Assembly: GCA_015075175.1 (NCBI GenBank)
Contig: JABTUV010000004.1
Span: 369,039-433,038 of the forward strand
Reading direction: 5' to 3'
DNA from: a bacterium
GTDB taxonomy: Bacteria > Hinthialibacterota > Hinthialibacteria > H5-UNCL2
DNA: 64,000 bases
Positions 10,913-21,069 of this stretch are shown here, piece after piece; position 1 is the stretch's first letter, and each line of letters starts with the position of its first letter. The position numbers were made by a program, and so were the translations under genes. The notes beneath the pieces were generated by a model. It was not told the DNA's origin. It searched no databases and saw only the letters and a list, made by a program, of their open reading frames with translations.

Positions 10913-11398
10913 TCAGCGGCGCGCGCGCCGCCGGCGCGTCGCGCGTCGCCGGCCCCTTCCACCGCGCCGCGCAGGACCAGCCAGCCCGGCCAGCTGCTCC
11001 TGCACCTCGCGCCGACTCTTGGTCCGCAGCTCCATCAGCCGCTCGCGCGTGGTCCCGCGAAACGTCAACGCGCCCTTCTTGTGCTCCCACTGATACACCG
11101 TCTGCGTATTGAGGCCCAAGAGTTTGGCCAGCGCCGCCTGAGAAAGGCCCAGCCGCTTGCGCATTCCCACCACCGCCTTGGCGGTGATGCGCGCGCGGCC
11201 GTCCGCTTCCTGCAACGCTGCGTCGGCCGCCGTGCCCGTCAACACGCCGCTGGTCAGCTTCTGCACCGTCCGCTGCATCCCGGCCAAGGCGCGTTTCTGC
11301 TCCGCCGCCTCCCGCCGCAGCTGGTTCAGCGCCGTCTTGATCTCCTTCCGCGCCAGCCGCTGAACCACCTCCTTTAACACTTTCGCTAGGTTGGGCAT
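10913..11398 (-). CDS. XRE-type regulator with basic tail
   Basis: A 161-residue protein. Residues ~1-45 form a charged helical, probably coiled-coil segment (LKEVVQRLARKEIKTALNQL). Residues ~75-125 are a helix-turn-helix of the XRE class (GLSQAALAKLLGLNTQTVYQWEHKKGALTFR). The final ~15 residues are almost all Arg/Lys, suggesting non-specific DNA contact. It has its own strong promoter and an AAAGGA ribosome-binding site. The 3' end nearly touches the URO-D gene on the other strand. Targets are unknown; nothing nearby is obviously under its control except possibly itself. Confidence 0.75.
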   Translation of the reverse strand: MPNLAKVLKEVVQRLARKEIKTALNQLRREAAEQKRALAGMQRTVQKLTSGVLTGTAADAALQEADGRARITAKAVVGMRKRLGLSQAALAKLLGLNTQTVYQWEHKKGALTFRGTTRERLMELRTKSRREVQEQLAGLAGPARRGGRGRRRATRRRRARR

Positions 11399-11451
11399 GA
11401 TGTTTGTCCTTTGCCGTGTAGGATGTAGGTAGTTAGACAGTAGTTTGTGAA

Positions 11452-11480
11452 ATCATACATAACCTCCACGCTTGAGTCAA
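11452..11480 (-). promoter_or_regulatory. Promoter of the XRE regulator
   Basis: On the minus strand TTGACT and TATGAT are separated by exactly 17 bp, a near-consensus housekeeping promoter. The ~45-nt leader that follows contains repeated CTAC/GTAG motifs that could be an autoregulatory operator. The ~290 bp upstream, up to the glycine-operon promoter, hold no reading frame or structure I can name. Confidence 0.7.
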
Positions 11481-11772
11481 TGACCTGCGTCACAATTCTC
11501 GATAGGGACAGGGAGAACCTGCGGCAGCGTCGGGGCGGTGCTGGAGGCGCGCCGACAGCCGCTCGGCAAGTACACACAGAAGGATGCCGGAATTGCTGCA
11601 GTACGAAATCCGGCTGCGGAGATTTTTCTCGGCAATCCCTCGCCTCGCGCTTTCTTGACGGCAATCAGAAAGACGAGCTTGGTGGGAGCGCCCGACATGC
11701 CTCCGCCTTGACATCGCACCGCCCTCCGACCCGACGCGACAAACAAAAGCGCAGGGGGTGAGCGCAATTCGC

Positions 11773-11802
11773 TTGACACCGAGGCAGGTTTATCCCTACA
11801 TT
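11773..11802 (+). promoter_or_regulatory. Promoter of the glycine-cleavage operon
   Basis: A perfect -35 TTGACA and a -10-like TACATT are separated by 18 bp. The inferred start lies ~80 nt before the first riboswitch aptamer, in the right order and on the right strand. Confidence 0.6.
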
Positions 11803-11889
11803 TCCCTCACTATTAAGTCCCGAGGGACGATGCCCTGAGGTTAAGGCCAAGCCCAATAAACAAGCACAATCAGCAGGCTGGTTGAAGTT

Positions 11890-12050
11890 CCGGGGAGAGC
11901 ACCGCGCCCGCGCGGTCGCCGAAGGAGAAAGACCCTGCGGTCGAAACTCTCAGGCACAAGGGACTCGGAACGGACGGCGCTCTGGAGAGCGTCCGGGGGC
12001 CTCCCCGGACCACCGAAGATGAAATAATCTTTCAGGTGCCAGGACAGAGT
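11890..12050 (+). promoter_or_regulatory. Tandem glycine riboswitch
   Basis: Two consecutive glycine aptamers precede gcvT. The first begins GGGGAGAGC, contains the conserved GCCGAAGGAGAAA and the AAACTCTCAGGCACAAGGGAC core. The second begins CTGGAGAGCG with a strong GTCCGGGG/CCCCGGAC stem, then CACCGAAGAT and TTTCAGGTGCCAGGACAGAG. The arrangement matches the well-known cooperative tandem class. The second aptamer's closing 3' strand (ACAGAG) is shared with the terminator hairpin that follows. Glycine binding should therefore block termination and switch the operon on; that mechanism is family knowledge plus the overlap seen here. Confidence 0.93.
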
Positions 12051-12087
12051 ATCTCGACAGAAACGCGGGATACTCTGTCTTTGTTTT
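12044..12087 (+). terminator. Riboswitch-controlled intrinsic terminator
   Basis: A perfect 10-bp stem ACAGAGTATC / GATACTCTGT with a 15-nt loop is followed by CTTTGTTTTT. Its left arm overlaps the 3' end of the second glycine aptamer, the classical expression platform. It ends ~18 nt before the gcvT start. Confidence 0.88.
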
Positions 12088-12105
12088 TGAGACGAAAGGA
12101 GCGCC

Positions 12106-13176
12106 ATGACGCTGAAACATACGCCACTTTATGAACGGCACGTGGCCGCCGGCGGCCGGATGGTCGATTTCGGCGGCTGGGAGATGCCTGTTCAGTACCG
12201 CTCGCCGGTCGAGGAGCACCACGCCGTGCGCCGCGACGCCGGCATCTTCGATGTCTCCCACATGGGCCGGTTCCGCGTGGAAGGTCCGCAGGCCGGGGAG
12301 TTCCTCGACTCCCTGGTACCCAACAACGTGCTGGGCCTGGTCAACGGAAAACTGCTGTACACGCAAATCTGTACTCCAGACGGCGGAATCCTGGATGATC
12401 TCATCATCGGCCGCTGGTCGGCGACGGAGTACGGGATCGTAGTCAATGCCGCGCGCCTGGATCACGACCGGGAGTGGATTCTCTCCCACATCGGCGCATT
12501 CGATTGTCGTCTGACCGACGAATCGACCCAGACCGGCATGATCGCCATCCAAGGCCCGGCGGCCCTCGCGCGGCTGGCGCCGTTCACGACCGAGAAACTG
12601 GTCGAGATGAAGCCCTTCCGGCAGGTGCGAACCACGCTGTTCGGCCATGCGGTCGCCCTCAGCACGACGGGCTACACCGGCGAAAAAGGCTGCGAGGTGA
12701 TCGCGCCCAATGACGTCATCAAAGTCATCTGGGACAAATTGACGGAGGCGGGGTTTCCCCCCATCGGTCTGGCGGCGCGCGACTCGCTGCGCCTGGAAAA
12801 GGGATTCTGCCTCTACGGCAGCGACATCGACGAATCGACCACGCCCATCGAGGCGGGCCTGGCCTGGACGGTGAAACCCAACGGTCGGCCGTTCATCGGC
12901 GACCGGGTGGTGTTGTCGCAGCTGGAGAGCGGACCGTCGCGGATGCTGGTCGGCTTCATTCTGGAGGGCAAGGGCATCCCGCGCCACGGCTACGGCGTCT
13001 TCGCAGGTGATGAGCTGCTCGCGCCGGCTACCAGCGGGGGCTATTCGCCCACGCTGGACAAGGGCGTCGGCATGGCTTACGTCCCCATCGAATTGGCCGC
13101 TGAGGGAACCTCGCTTGCCATCGACATTCGCGGCCGTCGTGTCCCCATCCGCATCGCCAGGCGGCCGATGGTCTAA
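12106..13176 (+). CDS. gcvT: Glycine cleavage system T protein (aminomethyltransferase)
   Basis: Transfers the methylene group from lipoyl-bound aminomethyl on the H protein to tetrahydrofolate and releases ammonia. The 356 residues are the usual length. Visible features are the N-terminal [26 protein letters not shown], the folate-site region [31 protein letters not shown], and [40 protein letters not shown] lies just before the ATG. It is the first gene of the operon under the glycine riboswitch; gcvH follows after 34 bp. Confidence 0.97.
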   Translation: MTLKHTPLYERHVAAGGRMVDFGGWEMPVQYRSPVEEHHAVRRDAGIFDVSHMGRFRVEGPQAGEFLDSLVPNNVLGLVNGKLLYTQICTPDGGILDDLIIGRWSATEYGIVVNAARLDHDREWILSHIGAFDCRLTDESTQTGMIAIQGPAALARLAPFTTEKLVEMKPFRQVRTTLFGHAVALSTTGYTGEKGCEVIAPNDVIKVIWDKLTEAGFPPIGLAARDSLRLEKGFCLYGSDIDESTTPIEAGLAWTVKPNGRPFIGDRVVLSQLESGPSRMLVGFILEGKGIPRHGYGVFAGDELLAPATSGGYSPTLDKGVGMAYVPIELAAEGTSLAIDIRGRRVPIRIARRPMV

Positions 13177-13210
13177 GAAGTATTGGAAACGCTTGCATGG
13201 AGGCAGAAGC

Positions 13211-13594
13211 ATGTATCCGGACGAACTGAAGTACACGGCATCACACGAGTGGATCGAGGTCGCGGGCGATGAGGCGCGCGTGGGCATCTCCGACTACGCC
13301 CAGCACCAACTCTCCGATATCGTCTACGTCGAACTGCCCGAGGTCGGCCGCAAGGTGAAGAAGGGAGAAGCCGTCGCGGTGGTCGAAAGCAGCAAGATGG
13401 CCGCCGACTGCTACTCACCCCTCTCGGGCGAGATCATCGCCGTCAACGAGAGTCTGGAGGAAAGCCCCGAGCTTATCAACACTTCGCCCTACGGCGACGG
13501 CTGGCTGTTCAGGATTCGCATGAGCAATCCCGACGAAGTCGGGCAGTTGCTGGATGCAGGAAAGTACCAGAGCACGTTGGACGAGGAGCACTGA
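13211..13594 (+). CDS. gcvH: Glycine cleavage system H protein
   Basis: A lipoyl carrier protein that shuttles the aminomethyl group between P and T proteins. It has 127 residues from the ATG preceded by GGAGG; a longer in-frame extension upstream overlaps gcvT and is not real. Family start [16 protein letters not shown], then [23 protein letters not shown]. The lipoyl-lysine is K62 in [18 protein letters not shown]. The C-terminal [15 protein letters not shown] is typical. Lipoylation could be done by the ligase encoded at the end of the same gene set. Confidence 0.97.
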   Translation: MYPDELKYTASHEWIEVAGDEARVGISDYAQHQLSDIVYVELPEVGRKVKKGEAVAVVESSKMAADCYSPLSGEIIAVNESLEESPELINTSPYGDGWLFRIRMSNPDEVGQLLDAGKYQSTLDEEH

Positions 13595-13624
13595 TCACGC
13601 AATGGTCCCGCTCGCGCGGGCGTT

Positions 13625-13835
13625 CGATTACGATCACGATTCGTAATCGTTATCGCAAACTTGCTCGTGCTCGTCATCGTACGGATAGAGCTGTCATTTC
13701 GACCGAAGGGAGAAATCTTTCTCGCAATTGCCGCGGGACGGTTGCCCTGCAGGAGATTTCTCCCTTCGGTCGAAATGACAGCTGCCATTACGAGTAAGAT
13801 AACGATCAAGATTAAGGTTAGGAATCGTAATCCTG
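13625..13835. repeat. Composite palindromic element in the gcv operon
   Basis: The core is an inverted repeat of the TGTCATTTCGACCGAAGGGA family (arms at ~13691-13718 and ~13754-13781). It is flanked on both sides by short GATTACGAATCGTAATC-like and TTGCTCGTGCTCG motifs. The same nested build recurs at ~61990-62155. It separates gcvH from gcvPA without breaking the operon order and could form a processing hairpin. No gene lies inside. Confidence 0.8.
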
Positions 13836-13845
13836 GAGGACCCCG

Positions 13846-15176
<1,331 letters not shown>

Positions 15177-15180
<4 letters not shown>

Positions 15181-16640
15181 GTACCCACCGCCTTGAACCC
15201 AGTATCTTCCACATCAGCCGCGCGGGCCGGCGGGGCCTCTCCATTCCCAGGAGCCGGGTCCCCAAGAAACCGCTGGAAACCATGATTCCCAAGAAGTACC
15301 TGGCCGCAAAGGCGCCGGAACTGCCGGAACTCTCCGAACTGGACGTGGTGCGACATTATACCCACCTGTCCACCATGAATTACTCCATCGACGCCAACTT
15401 CTATCCGCTGGGATCGTGCACGATGAAGTACAATCCCAAGGTCAACGAGGACGCGGCGGCGCTGCCGCCGCTCCTGTCGCTGCATCCCTACGCGGACCCC
15501 TCGCTGGCGCAGGGCGTCTTGCGCGTCATGTACGAGTTGGAACAATACCTCTGCGAGATCACCGGTTTTCCAGCGTTCACGCTGCTGCCCGCGGCGGGAG
15601 CGCACGGCGAGTTCACCGGCATCCTGATCGCCCACGCCTATCATAAGAAGAACGGCGAGAACCGCCACAAGGTCATCATTCCCGACTCGGCGCACGGGAC
15701 CAATCCGGCCAGCGCCAGCCTGGCCGGCTACGAGGTGACCACCTGCCCCAGCAATAAAGAGGGCATGATGGACCTCTCGGCGTTGGAGAAGCTTTTGGAC
15801 CGAGATGTGGCCGCGGTCATGCTCACCAACCCGAACACCTACGGCATCTTCGAGAGGAACGTGATGAAGATCGCCGAAATGGTGCACTCCGTCGGGGCGG
15901 TCTTTTACGGCGACGGGGCGAATCTGAACGCCATCGTGGGACGGGCGCGGCCCGGCGACCTGGGTTTCGACGTGCTCCACTCCAACCTGCACAAGACCTT
16001 CTCGACCCCGCACGGCGGCGGCGGCCCTGCCTCCGGCCCGGTCGGCGTGGCCGCCCATCTCGTCCCCTTCCTGCCCGTGCCGCGCGTGATGCAAGAAGGC
16101 GGCCGGTTCGTTTTGAAAACGGACTTCCCCGACAGCATCGGCCGCATCACCAGTTTTCACGGGCAGGTCGGCATCATCTTCCGCGCCTACGCTTACATGC
16201 GCATTCTGGGCAGGGAGGGCCTGCGACGCATCAGCGACTTCGCCGTTCTCAACGCCAATTACATGAAAGCCCGGCTGCTGGCCGCCGACGCCTTCCCCTG
16301 CCCCTACCCCAAAGGGACCATGCACGAATTTGTGCTTTCGACCGCGAGGGGAAAAGACGTGGGCGCGGGCGCCACCTCCATCGGCAAGCGGCTGCTCGAT
16401 TTCGGATTCTATGCTCCCACGGTGCACTTCCCGATTCCCGAGTGCCTGATGATCGAGCCGACCGAAACCGAGAGCAAGGAGACGCTGGACCAGTTCGTGG
16501 ACACGCTGCTCGCCATCCGCAAGGAGATCGACGAGTTGCCGGAGATGCTGGCGGAGGCGCCGTATAACACGCCGCTGCGGCGGCTGGACGAAGTCACCGC
16601 CGCGCGCAAGCCGGTCGTTTGCTCGCCCTGCGAGGTGTGA
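15177..16640 (+). CDS. gcvPB: Glycine dehydrogenase (decarboxylating) subunit 2
   Basis: The C-terminal, PLP-binding half of the P protein, 487 residues. I chose the GTG that overlaps the gcvPA stop; it has GGGAGG in front and gives the family N terminus (ISRAGRRGLSIPRSRVPKK). A much longer open frame extends upstream but is antisense-like noise over gcvPA. Visible are NYSIDANFYPLGSCTMKYNPK and the PLP-lysine motif HSNLHKTFSTPHGGGGP with Lys in HKTF. The C terminus APYNTPLRRLDEVTAARKPV is family-like. The split PA/PB arrangement is typical of many Gram-positive, thermophilic and PVC-type bacteria. Confidence 0.97.
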
Positions 16641-16672
16641 GGAATCGCCGAGGTCGGAGTCGCGGGCCTTGC

Positions 16673-16767
16673 CTGTCATTTCGACCGAAGGGAGAAATCT
16701 TAGCGCGTAAAGGGATGGCGGACTGCCTCGGGCCGCAAAAGATTTCTCCCTTCGGTCGAAATGACAG
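16673..16767. repeat. TGTCATTTCGACCGAAGGGA inverted repeat
   Basis: Near-perfect arms (~28 bp) face each other around a ~40-bp loop between gcvPB and the lipoate ligase gene. Same family as the elements near 13.7, 24.7, 31.8 and 62.1 kb. It ends 27 bp before the next start codon. Confidence 0.85.
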
Positions 16768-16794
16768 TTCGTGCGATTCTCCATTTTTCTCACC

Positions 16795-17472
16795 ATGAAC
16801 GATTCTCCGTTGGTTTTCCCGCCCTTTGAAACCAAAGACGCGGCAACCCTTATGGCCCGCGATGCGCAATTCCTGCACGAGGCCGAGTCGCCTGACTTTC
16901 CCTTCACCTTTCACGCCTTCCAATGGGAACGCGCCTGCATTACTTGCGGATACCTGCAAAAGCCGGAACGTTGGCTGGACATGGCTTACCTGACGACCAT
17001 CAACGCGCCGGTCGTCAGAAGACCGACGGGAGGCAAGCTCGCCTTTCACGGCAACGATTTGGCCTACAGCATCACCGTGCACGCCGGCCGGCATCCCGTG
17101 CGGCGGCTTGTGCTGGGCTGGATTGAGATTCTTGCGGAATCCCTGCGATCGTTGGGCATCCCCGCCACGGCAGGCGCGGAGCGGCGCTCAGACGGTTGGC
17201 TGCAACCACTGTGCGGCGTAGAGCGCGGACCGGCGGATATTCTCTTGGAGGGCCGGAAGCTGGCCGGGCACTCGTTCCGCAAGGCGGGACCGGCGCTGCA
17301 ACTGCAGGGTACGCTGGCGGTCGCTCCCCCAGGTCCCGACGTGCAACGCCTCTGGAAGGCTCTTCGTGCGGGAACCGTGGACGCCGCCGAGCTCGCTTCC
17401 CTTCCCCCGGCCGCACCCCCACCGGCCGAGCTCGCCGCCGCCTTCGCCGAGGCGCTCCGTACCCGTTCTTGA
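16795..17472 (+). CDS. Lipoate-protein ligase / lipoyl transferase-like
   Basis: A biotin/lipoate ligase-fold protein (LplA/LipM class) of 225 residues from the preferred ATG, without the C-terminal accessory domain of full-length LplA. The substrate-binding loop RRPTGGKLAFHGNDLAYSITV replaces the usual RRxTGGxxVxHxxxLxYS, and the catalytic lysine motif reads LEGRKLAGHSFRKAG. Truncated ligases of this type can act as octanoyl/lipoyl transferases, so the exact reaction is unsure. Placement straight after the gcv genes argues that GcvH is the target. An alternative GTG start lies 24 bp upstream. Confidence 0.85.
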   Translation: MNDSPLVFPPFETKDAATLMARDAQFLHEAESPDFPFTFHAFQWERACITCGYLQKPERWLDMAYLTTINAPVVRRPTGGKLAFHGNDLAYSITVHAGRHPVRRLVLGWIEILAESLRSLGIPATAGAERRSDGWLQPLCGVERGPADILLEGRKLAGHSFRKAGPALQLQGTLAVAPPGPDVQRLWKALRAGTVDAAELASLPPAAPPPAELAAAFAEALRTRS

Positions 17473-17497
17473 CAATGCTGTCGCCGCGCACTAACGT
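17469..17497 (+). promoter_or_regulatory. Promoter overlapping the lipoate ligase stop
   Basis: A perfect TTGACA begins at the ligase stop codon and is followed after 17 bp by TAACGT (3 of 6 matches to the -10). It points at the small open frame beginning ~30 nt downstream. Confidence 0.45.
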
Positions 17498-17527
17498 ACA
17501 GCCACGCTCCTGGGGAGGTTCGCTGTC

Positions 17528-17725
17528 ATTTACGCCTATCGCCAACCCCAATACACGCTGATCTCCCACGACCTGGACCTCGGCTACTGGCGCCAGGAGG
17601 CCCATCTGCTCTCCTTCTATCGCGACTTTCTTTCCGAACCGGAAGAGATTCCCGAAGCGGACGCCCCCGTCCTGGCCGAGATGCTGGAGTATTTCGGCCA
17701 TCGCCTCTGGCGGCGCATCGTCTAG
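17528..17725 (+). CDS. Small protein with apparent ATT start
   Basis: A 65-codon frame reads IYAYRQPQYTLISHDLDLGYW, then RQEAHLLSFYRDFLSEPEEIPEADAPVLAEMLEYFGHRLWRRIV and stops. Composition and acidic/aromatic pattern look like a real compact protein, not noise. No ATG, GTG or TTG exists in frame after the preceding in-frame TAA. The ATT codon, however, has GGGGAGG nine bases upstream and a TTGACA promoter in front. ATT starts are rare but known (infC). Alternatively an indel hides a normal start. No family is recognised. Confidence 0.5.
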   Translation: MYAYRQPQYTLISHDLDLGYWRQEAHLLSFYRDFLSEPEEIPEADAPVLAEMLEYFGHRLWRRIV

Positions 17726-17978
17726 CACGGCGAGCGGACCAACGCTGGGCCGCCGAACCGCCACCTCTCCTGATAAACAGGCCTCACAGGCGGCGAAAGA
17801 AAGAAAACCCGGAGTCCTCGGTGGCGGCGCGCTTGGTGGCCCGCTTGGCCGCGAGCTGTGACTTCGCGCCGCGTATGAGGGAGGACGACCTTGACGCACT
17901 CAGGCCGCCTTCAACGCTGCCTCGGTTTTGCCCTCGTCGGGTGAAGCAAAACCCTCGAGAGGGACTGGCCCCTTCGAC
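17726..17978. other. Intergenic region without recognised gene
   Basis: Lies downstream of both the small protein (plus) and the dockerin-tailed gene (minus). It contains a GTTTTGC...GCAAAAC hairpin near 17925-17952 that could stop transcription, though without a U-run. A minus-strand stretch ending AAKRATKRAATEDSGFSFFRRL looks protein-like but has no start, so it is not called. Confidence 0.4.
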
Positions 17979-19970
17979 TCATTCCACGTGCCAATAACGC
18001 ATCAAGCGCAAAAGGTCTTCGTAATCGACGCGGCCGGACGAATCCACGTCCACCGCCCCGCCTCGCTCCATGCCGGAGAGGTCGGCGGGGTTGAGATTGG
18101 AGGCCGATTGCACAACGAAGTTCCGCTCAGCTACCACGCGATCGTCCAAATGCACCACAACATGATATTCACCCGCCGCCAGAAGGCCCAACTCCTCGCG
18201 CACCCGCCAGGGGATCACCACGCCCGTCGCCGGATCGCCCGCAATCGTGTTGAGCGGCGCCGTCGCGCTCGTGATGTGCACGTGAATGGTGTGGTTCTCC
18301 TGCGCCCAGGAGTGCCCGGTGATGGTGCGCGGCTCGCGGAACGTCCCCAGAATCTCCAGCGCGACCGGCGAGCTGGCGTTGGGAATCTCGGGGAAGACCC
18401 GCACGATCACGTCATGCACGATCGGCGGCGGCCCGACCCAGATTCCCCTCTGCGCCACCGCGCGACCATTGATCTCCAAGACTACCAACCAGCCGCCCTC
18501 CGGCAACGGTCCGGCATGGACCATTTCCTCCCACGGGGCAATCACCGTGATGACAGGCCCGGTCGCGTCGCGCACCACGTGAATCTTCACTCGCACCTGC
18601 CGATCCACCACAACGACTTCCTTGCCTGCGACGCGGTAGCCGGGATCGGGGAAATGCCCCCCCACGACGATGGTGAGCACGTCGGTCGCGCTCGGATGCT
18701 CGGGCCGGATGCTGCGGATTTCTCCCCCCAGCGGCGGCAATGGCGGAGTGATACAGCGCGCCGCCAGCCTCGCGGCGAAGGCGTCCATGTCGCGCACCAG
18801 TCCCGCGACCCGGTCAGGCAGACCCTCCTGGAAAACCGTGGCCGCCTTGCCCTGCCATAAAATCTCCCACTTGAAACCATCCGGAACGTCATGGCCGTAG
18901 GACGCATCCCATTGGACGTATCCGTACCTGGCGAAAATCTCCTCGAGGGCGGCCGCCTCGGTATTGGTCAGCCGGCCGGTGCAATCGACGATCTGCCAGT
19001 TGGTCGTGCCGGCCGAGTTGGCGGTCGAAGCCGGCCAGTGGATGTAGAATCCGCCATCCCAGTTGACCTTGAGCTGGTAATGGACGCCGGCGAATCCGCC
19101 GCTTTTCTGATAATGCAGGCGCGGGCCGGGCGGCGGAGGCGGCGGCACGCACTCCCGCGCCAGCGCCATGGCGAACGCCGAAAGGTCGTGAATCAACCCC
19201 GTCACCTTCTCCGGCAACGGCAGCCCTTCAAAGACGTGCACCACCTTGCCCTTCCACTCGATGCGCCAGACGCGCCCGTCGGCGATGATGGGCCGGTCTA
19301 CGTTGGGATCCGTCGCGCCCGGAATCGGGCCATACACGGGGTCCCAATGCTCGAAGTCGTAATGCGTGAAAATCCTCTCAAGGCGTCCCATCTGCTCGTT
19401 GTTGAGGCGTCCCGCGCAATCCGGCACGGCGATGCCGGCATCCACGCTCGACGGCCCCGAGCTGCTGAGAATCAGCCAGTGGACGAGATAATCACCGTTG
19501 GGCATGACCAGTAAATGGTTATTGAGGCCGATGAAGCCGCCCGATTCGTTGTAGACGAGCAGCGGTTGGGGCGTTGGCTCGCCGCCCACGCGGAAATCGC
19601 GCTGCACGGCGGGCAGGCCGTTGGCAAATACCAGTACGCGATACAGCCCCGCGTCCAGCCGGCCCAGGTCCACCCGGTAGTTCCAGGGGCGGGCCAGGGG
19701 CGCCATGACCGGACTCCAGCGCAGATGCAACTGGATCACGATCAGCCGGTCGACCAGCGTCACCGACCGCAACTGCACCAAGTCGCCCAACTGGTTCGTC
19801 TGTCCGACGACTTCCAGCGTTACGAACTCCAGAGGCGCGGGATGCTCGGGATGAATGAGCAGGGCTACGGGGCCCGTTCCGGGATCCGGCGGGGTCTCGA
19901 CCTGGCCCCAGCCGATCCACGACAACGACGCGACCATTGCGAGAACTACGAAGCGACGGGAAGCCTGCAT
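17979..19970 (-). CDS. Secreted protein with two emfourin-like domains and dockerin-like tail
   Basis: A 663-residue exported protein. A signal peptide (FVVLAMVASLSWIGWGQ) is followed by an Ig-like N-terminal region. Residues ~138-275 and ~286-408 form two homologous repeats: YNESGGFIGLNNHLLV versus YQKSGGFAGVHYQLKV, DCAGRLNNEQMGRLERIF versus DCTGRLTNTEAAALEEIF, and FEGLPLPEKVTGLIHDLSAF versus FQEGLPDRVAGLVRDMDAF. The SGGFAG signature and layout recall emfourin (M4in), the proteinaceous inhibitor of M4 metalloproteases; that is resemblance by eye. Two further Ig-like domains follow, then a single calcium-binding dockerin-type repeat (VDVDSSGRVDYEDLLRLM) at the C terminus. It likely acts outside the cell; no protease gene is adjacent. 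Confidence 0.7.
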   Translation of the reverse strand: MQASRRFVVLAMVASLSWIGWGQVETPPDPGTGPVALLIHPEHPAPLEFVTLEVVGQTNQLGDLVQLRSVTLVDRLIVIQLHLRWSPVMAPLARPWNYRVDLGRLDAGLYRVLVFANGLPAVQRDFRVGGEPTPQPLLVYNESGGFIGLNNHLLVMPNGDYLVHWLILSSSGPSSVDAGIAVPDCAGRLNNEQMGRLERIFTHYDFEHWDPVYGPIPGATDPNVDRPIIADGRVWRIEWKGKVVHVFEGLPLPEKVTGLIHDLSAFAMALARECVPPPPPPGPRLHYQKSGGFAGVHYQLKVNWDGGFYIHWPASTANSAGTTNWQIVDCTGRLTNTEAAALEEIFARYGYVQWDASYGHDVPDGFKWEILWQGKAATVFQEGLPDRVAGLVRDMDAFAARLAARCITPPLPPLGGEIRSIRPEHPSATDVLTIVVGGHFPDPGYRVAGKEVVVVDRQVRVKIHVVRDATGPVITVIAPWEEMVHAGPLPEGGWLVVLEINGRAVAQRGIWVGPPPIVHDVIVRVFPEIPNASSPVALEILGTFREPRTITGHSWAQENHTIHVHITSATAPLNTIAGDPATGVVIPWRVREELGLLAAGEYHVVVHLDDRVVAERNFVVQSASNLNPADLSGMERGGAVDVDSSGRVDYEDLLRLMRYWHVE

Positions 19971-20115
19971 GAGGACCTCCGATAAACGTGGAGAATGCGC
20001 TCCTGTAACGTTCAGCCGGCAGGTTTTATTGTCAATCTATTCTATCGCCGCGCCCAAACCGGCGTCAACACGATGTTGACCCGGGACGGGAAGCCGGCAA
20101 AGTCGCGCGGACGGC

Positions 20116-20144
20116 TTGACGCGGCTTCCCCGTCATGCTAGTCT
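20116..20144 (+). promoter_or_regulatory. Promoter for the ricT operon
   Basis: TTGACG and TAGTCT are separated by 17 bp, ~45 bp before the first gene of the unit. Sequence match only. Confidence 0.45.
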
Positions 20145-20187
20145 TTCGCACGCAAGTTTAGACTTGACAATAGGTTGAGGCGCCAAC

Positions 20188-21069
20188 TTGGAAACCGGCG
20201 GCAACGGCAACCAGATCGACCGATGGTACATCGACTTCCTGTCGACCTTCTACTCCAGTTGGCTGGAATACAACCGCATTCTGGCCGACTACAAGGAGGG
20301 CGGCAAACCTCTGTTTCCCGCCATCGACCGGCTCTCCAATGAGCATCTGTTCCGCCTGAAGGAGACCGCCCACCATCTCTTCCGGGAAAACGTGCAACAT
20401 AAAACAGGGGAGATCAGTTCCACCATTGCGTTGGACCTGATCATCGGATCGCTGTTCCACGAGATGCTGCGGCTGAAGGAATCGGCCTACATGGTGGAGC
20501 AATACCGGCCCAAGATCGCAGCGCTGGGCGAGGTCGGCCAACACCAGGAGGGCGATTTCCTGGAGTACGGCCAGCGCATGTTGAAGAACTCCAACCGGCA
20601 GATGAAGCAGGGCTTCGCGGAGATCGAGGCGCTCTACCGGCTGGCCTCGCGGTCGCTGCACGCCACGCTCCGGGATCACGCCGACCCGCGGCTGGTCCTG
20701 CGCTTTCTCCTCAGGCACCGCAAGCTTCTGTGCGAGGTCTACGGCAAGCGGGTGGATGAAATCTACCGGCGTTTCTATCCGGGAGCCTGGGCGGAGGTGC
20801 TGATGCGGGGAGTGGAAGATTACGCGGACACGGGGCATTTGGCGGAGGCGCTGCACTACGCGGAGCTGTTGCACCAGGAGCTGGTGCGGGGCGCCGCCGC
20901 CGTCGACGGATGCCCGCCCGCCCTGCGCGCCCGGCTTTTCGCCAAGCTGATGGCCATCGGCAAGGTCTCCCACTTCACCCGCCGCGCCGAAGACCTGACC
21001 CATAAGCTGGAGTCGCTCTTCTCCAAGCTCGCCGGCCCTCAACCCGCCACGCTGGAGAAAACCCGATGA
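20188..21069 (+). CDS. Unknown protein co-transcribed with ricT
   Basis: A 293-residue, mostly helical cytoplasmic protein that begins at a TTG with GAGG in front. No ATG or GTG gives a better start; the next Met is over 90 residues in. No known domain is recognised. Charged, leucine-rich segments (FLSTFYSSWLEYNRILADYKEGGK, LLRHRKLLCEVYGKRVDEIYRRFYPGAW) suggest a helical bundle. Its stop overlaps the ricT start by 4 bp (ATGA), so production is coupled to RicT, and a partner role in RicT function is a fair guess. Confidence 0.75.
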   Translation: METGGNGNQIDRWYIDFLSTFYSSWLEYNRILADYKEGGKPLFPAIDRLSNEHLFRLKETAHHLFRENVQHKTGEISSTIALDLIIGSLFHEMLRLKESAYMVEQYRPKIAALGEVGQHQEGDFLEYGQRMLKNSNRQMKQGFAEIEALYRLASRSLHATLRDHADPRLVLRFLLRHRKLLCEVYGKRVDEIYRRFYPGAWAEVLMRGVEDYADTGHLAEALHYAELLHQELVRGAAAVDGCPPALRARLFAKLMAIGKVSHFTRRAEDLTHKLESLFSKLAGPQPATLEKTR

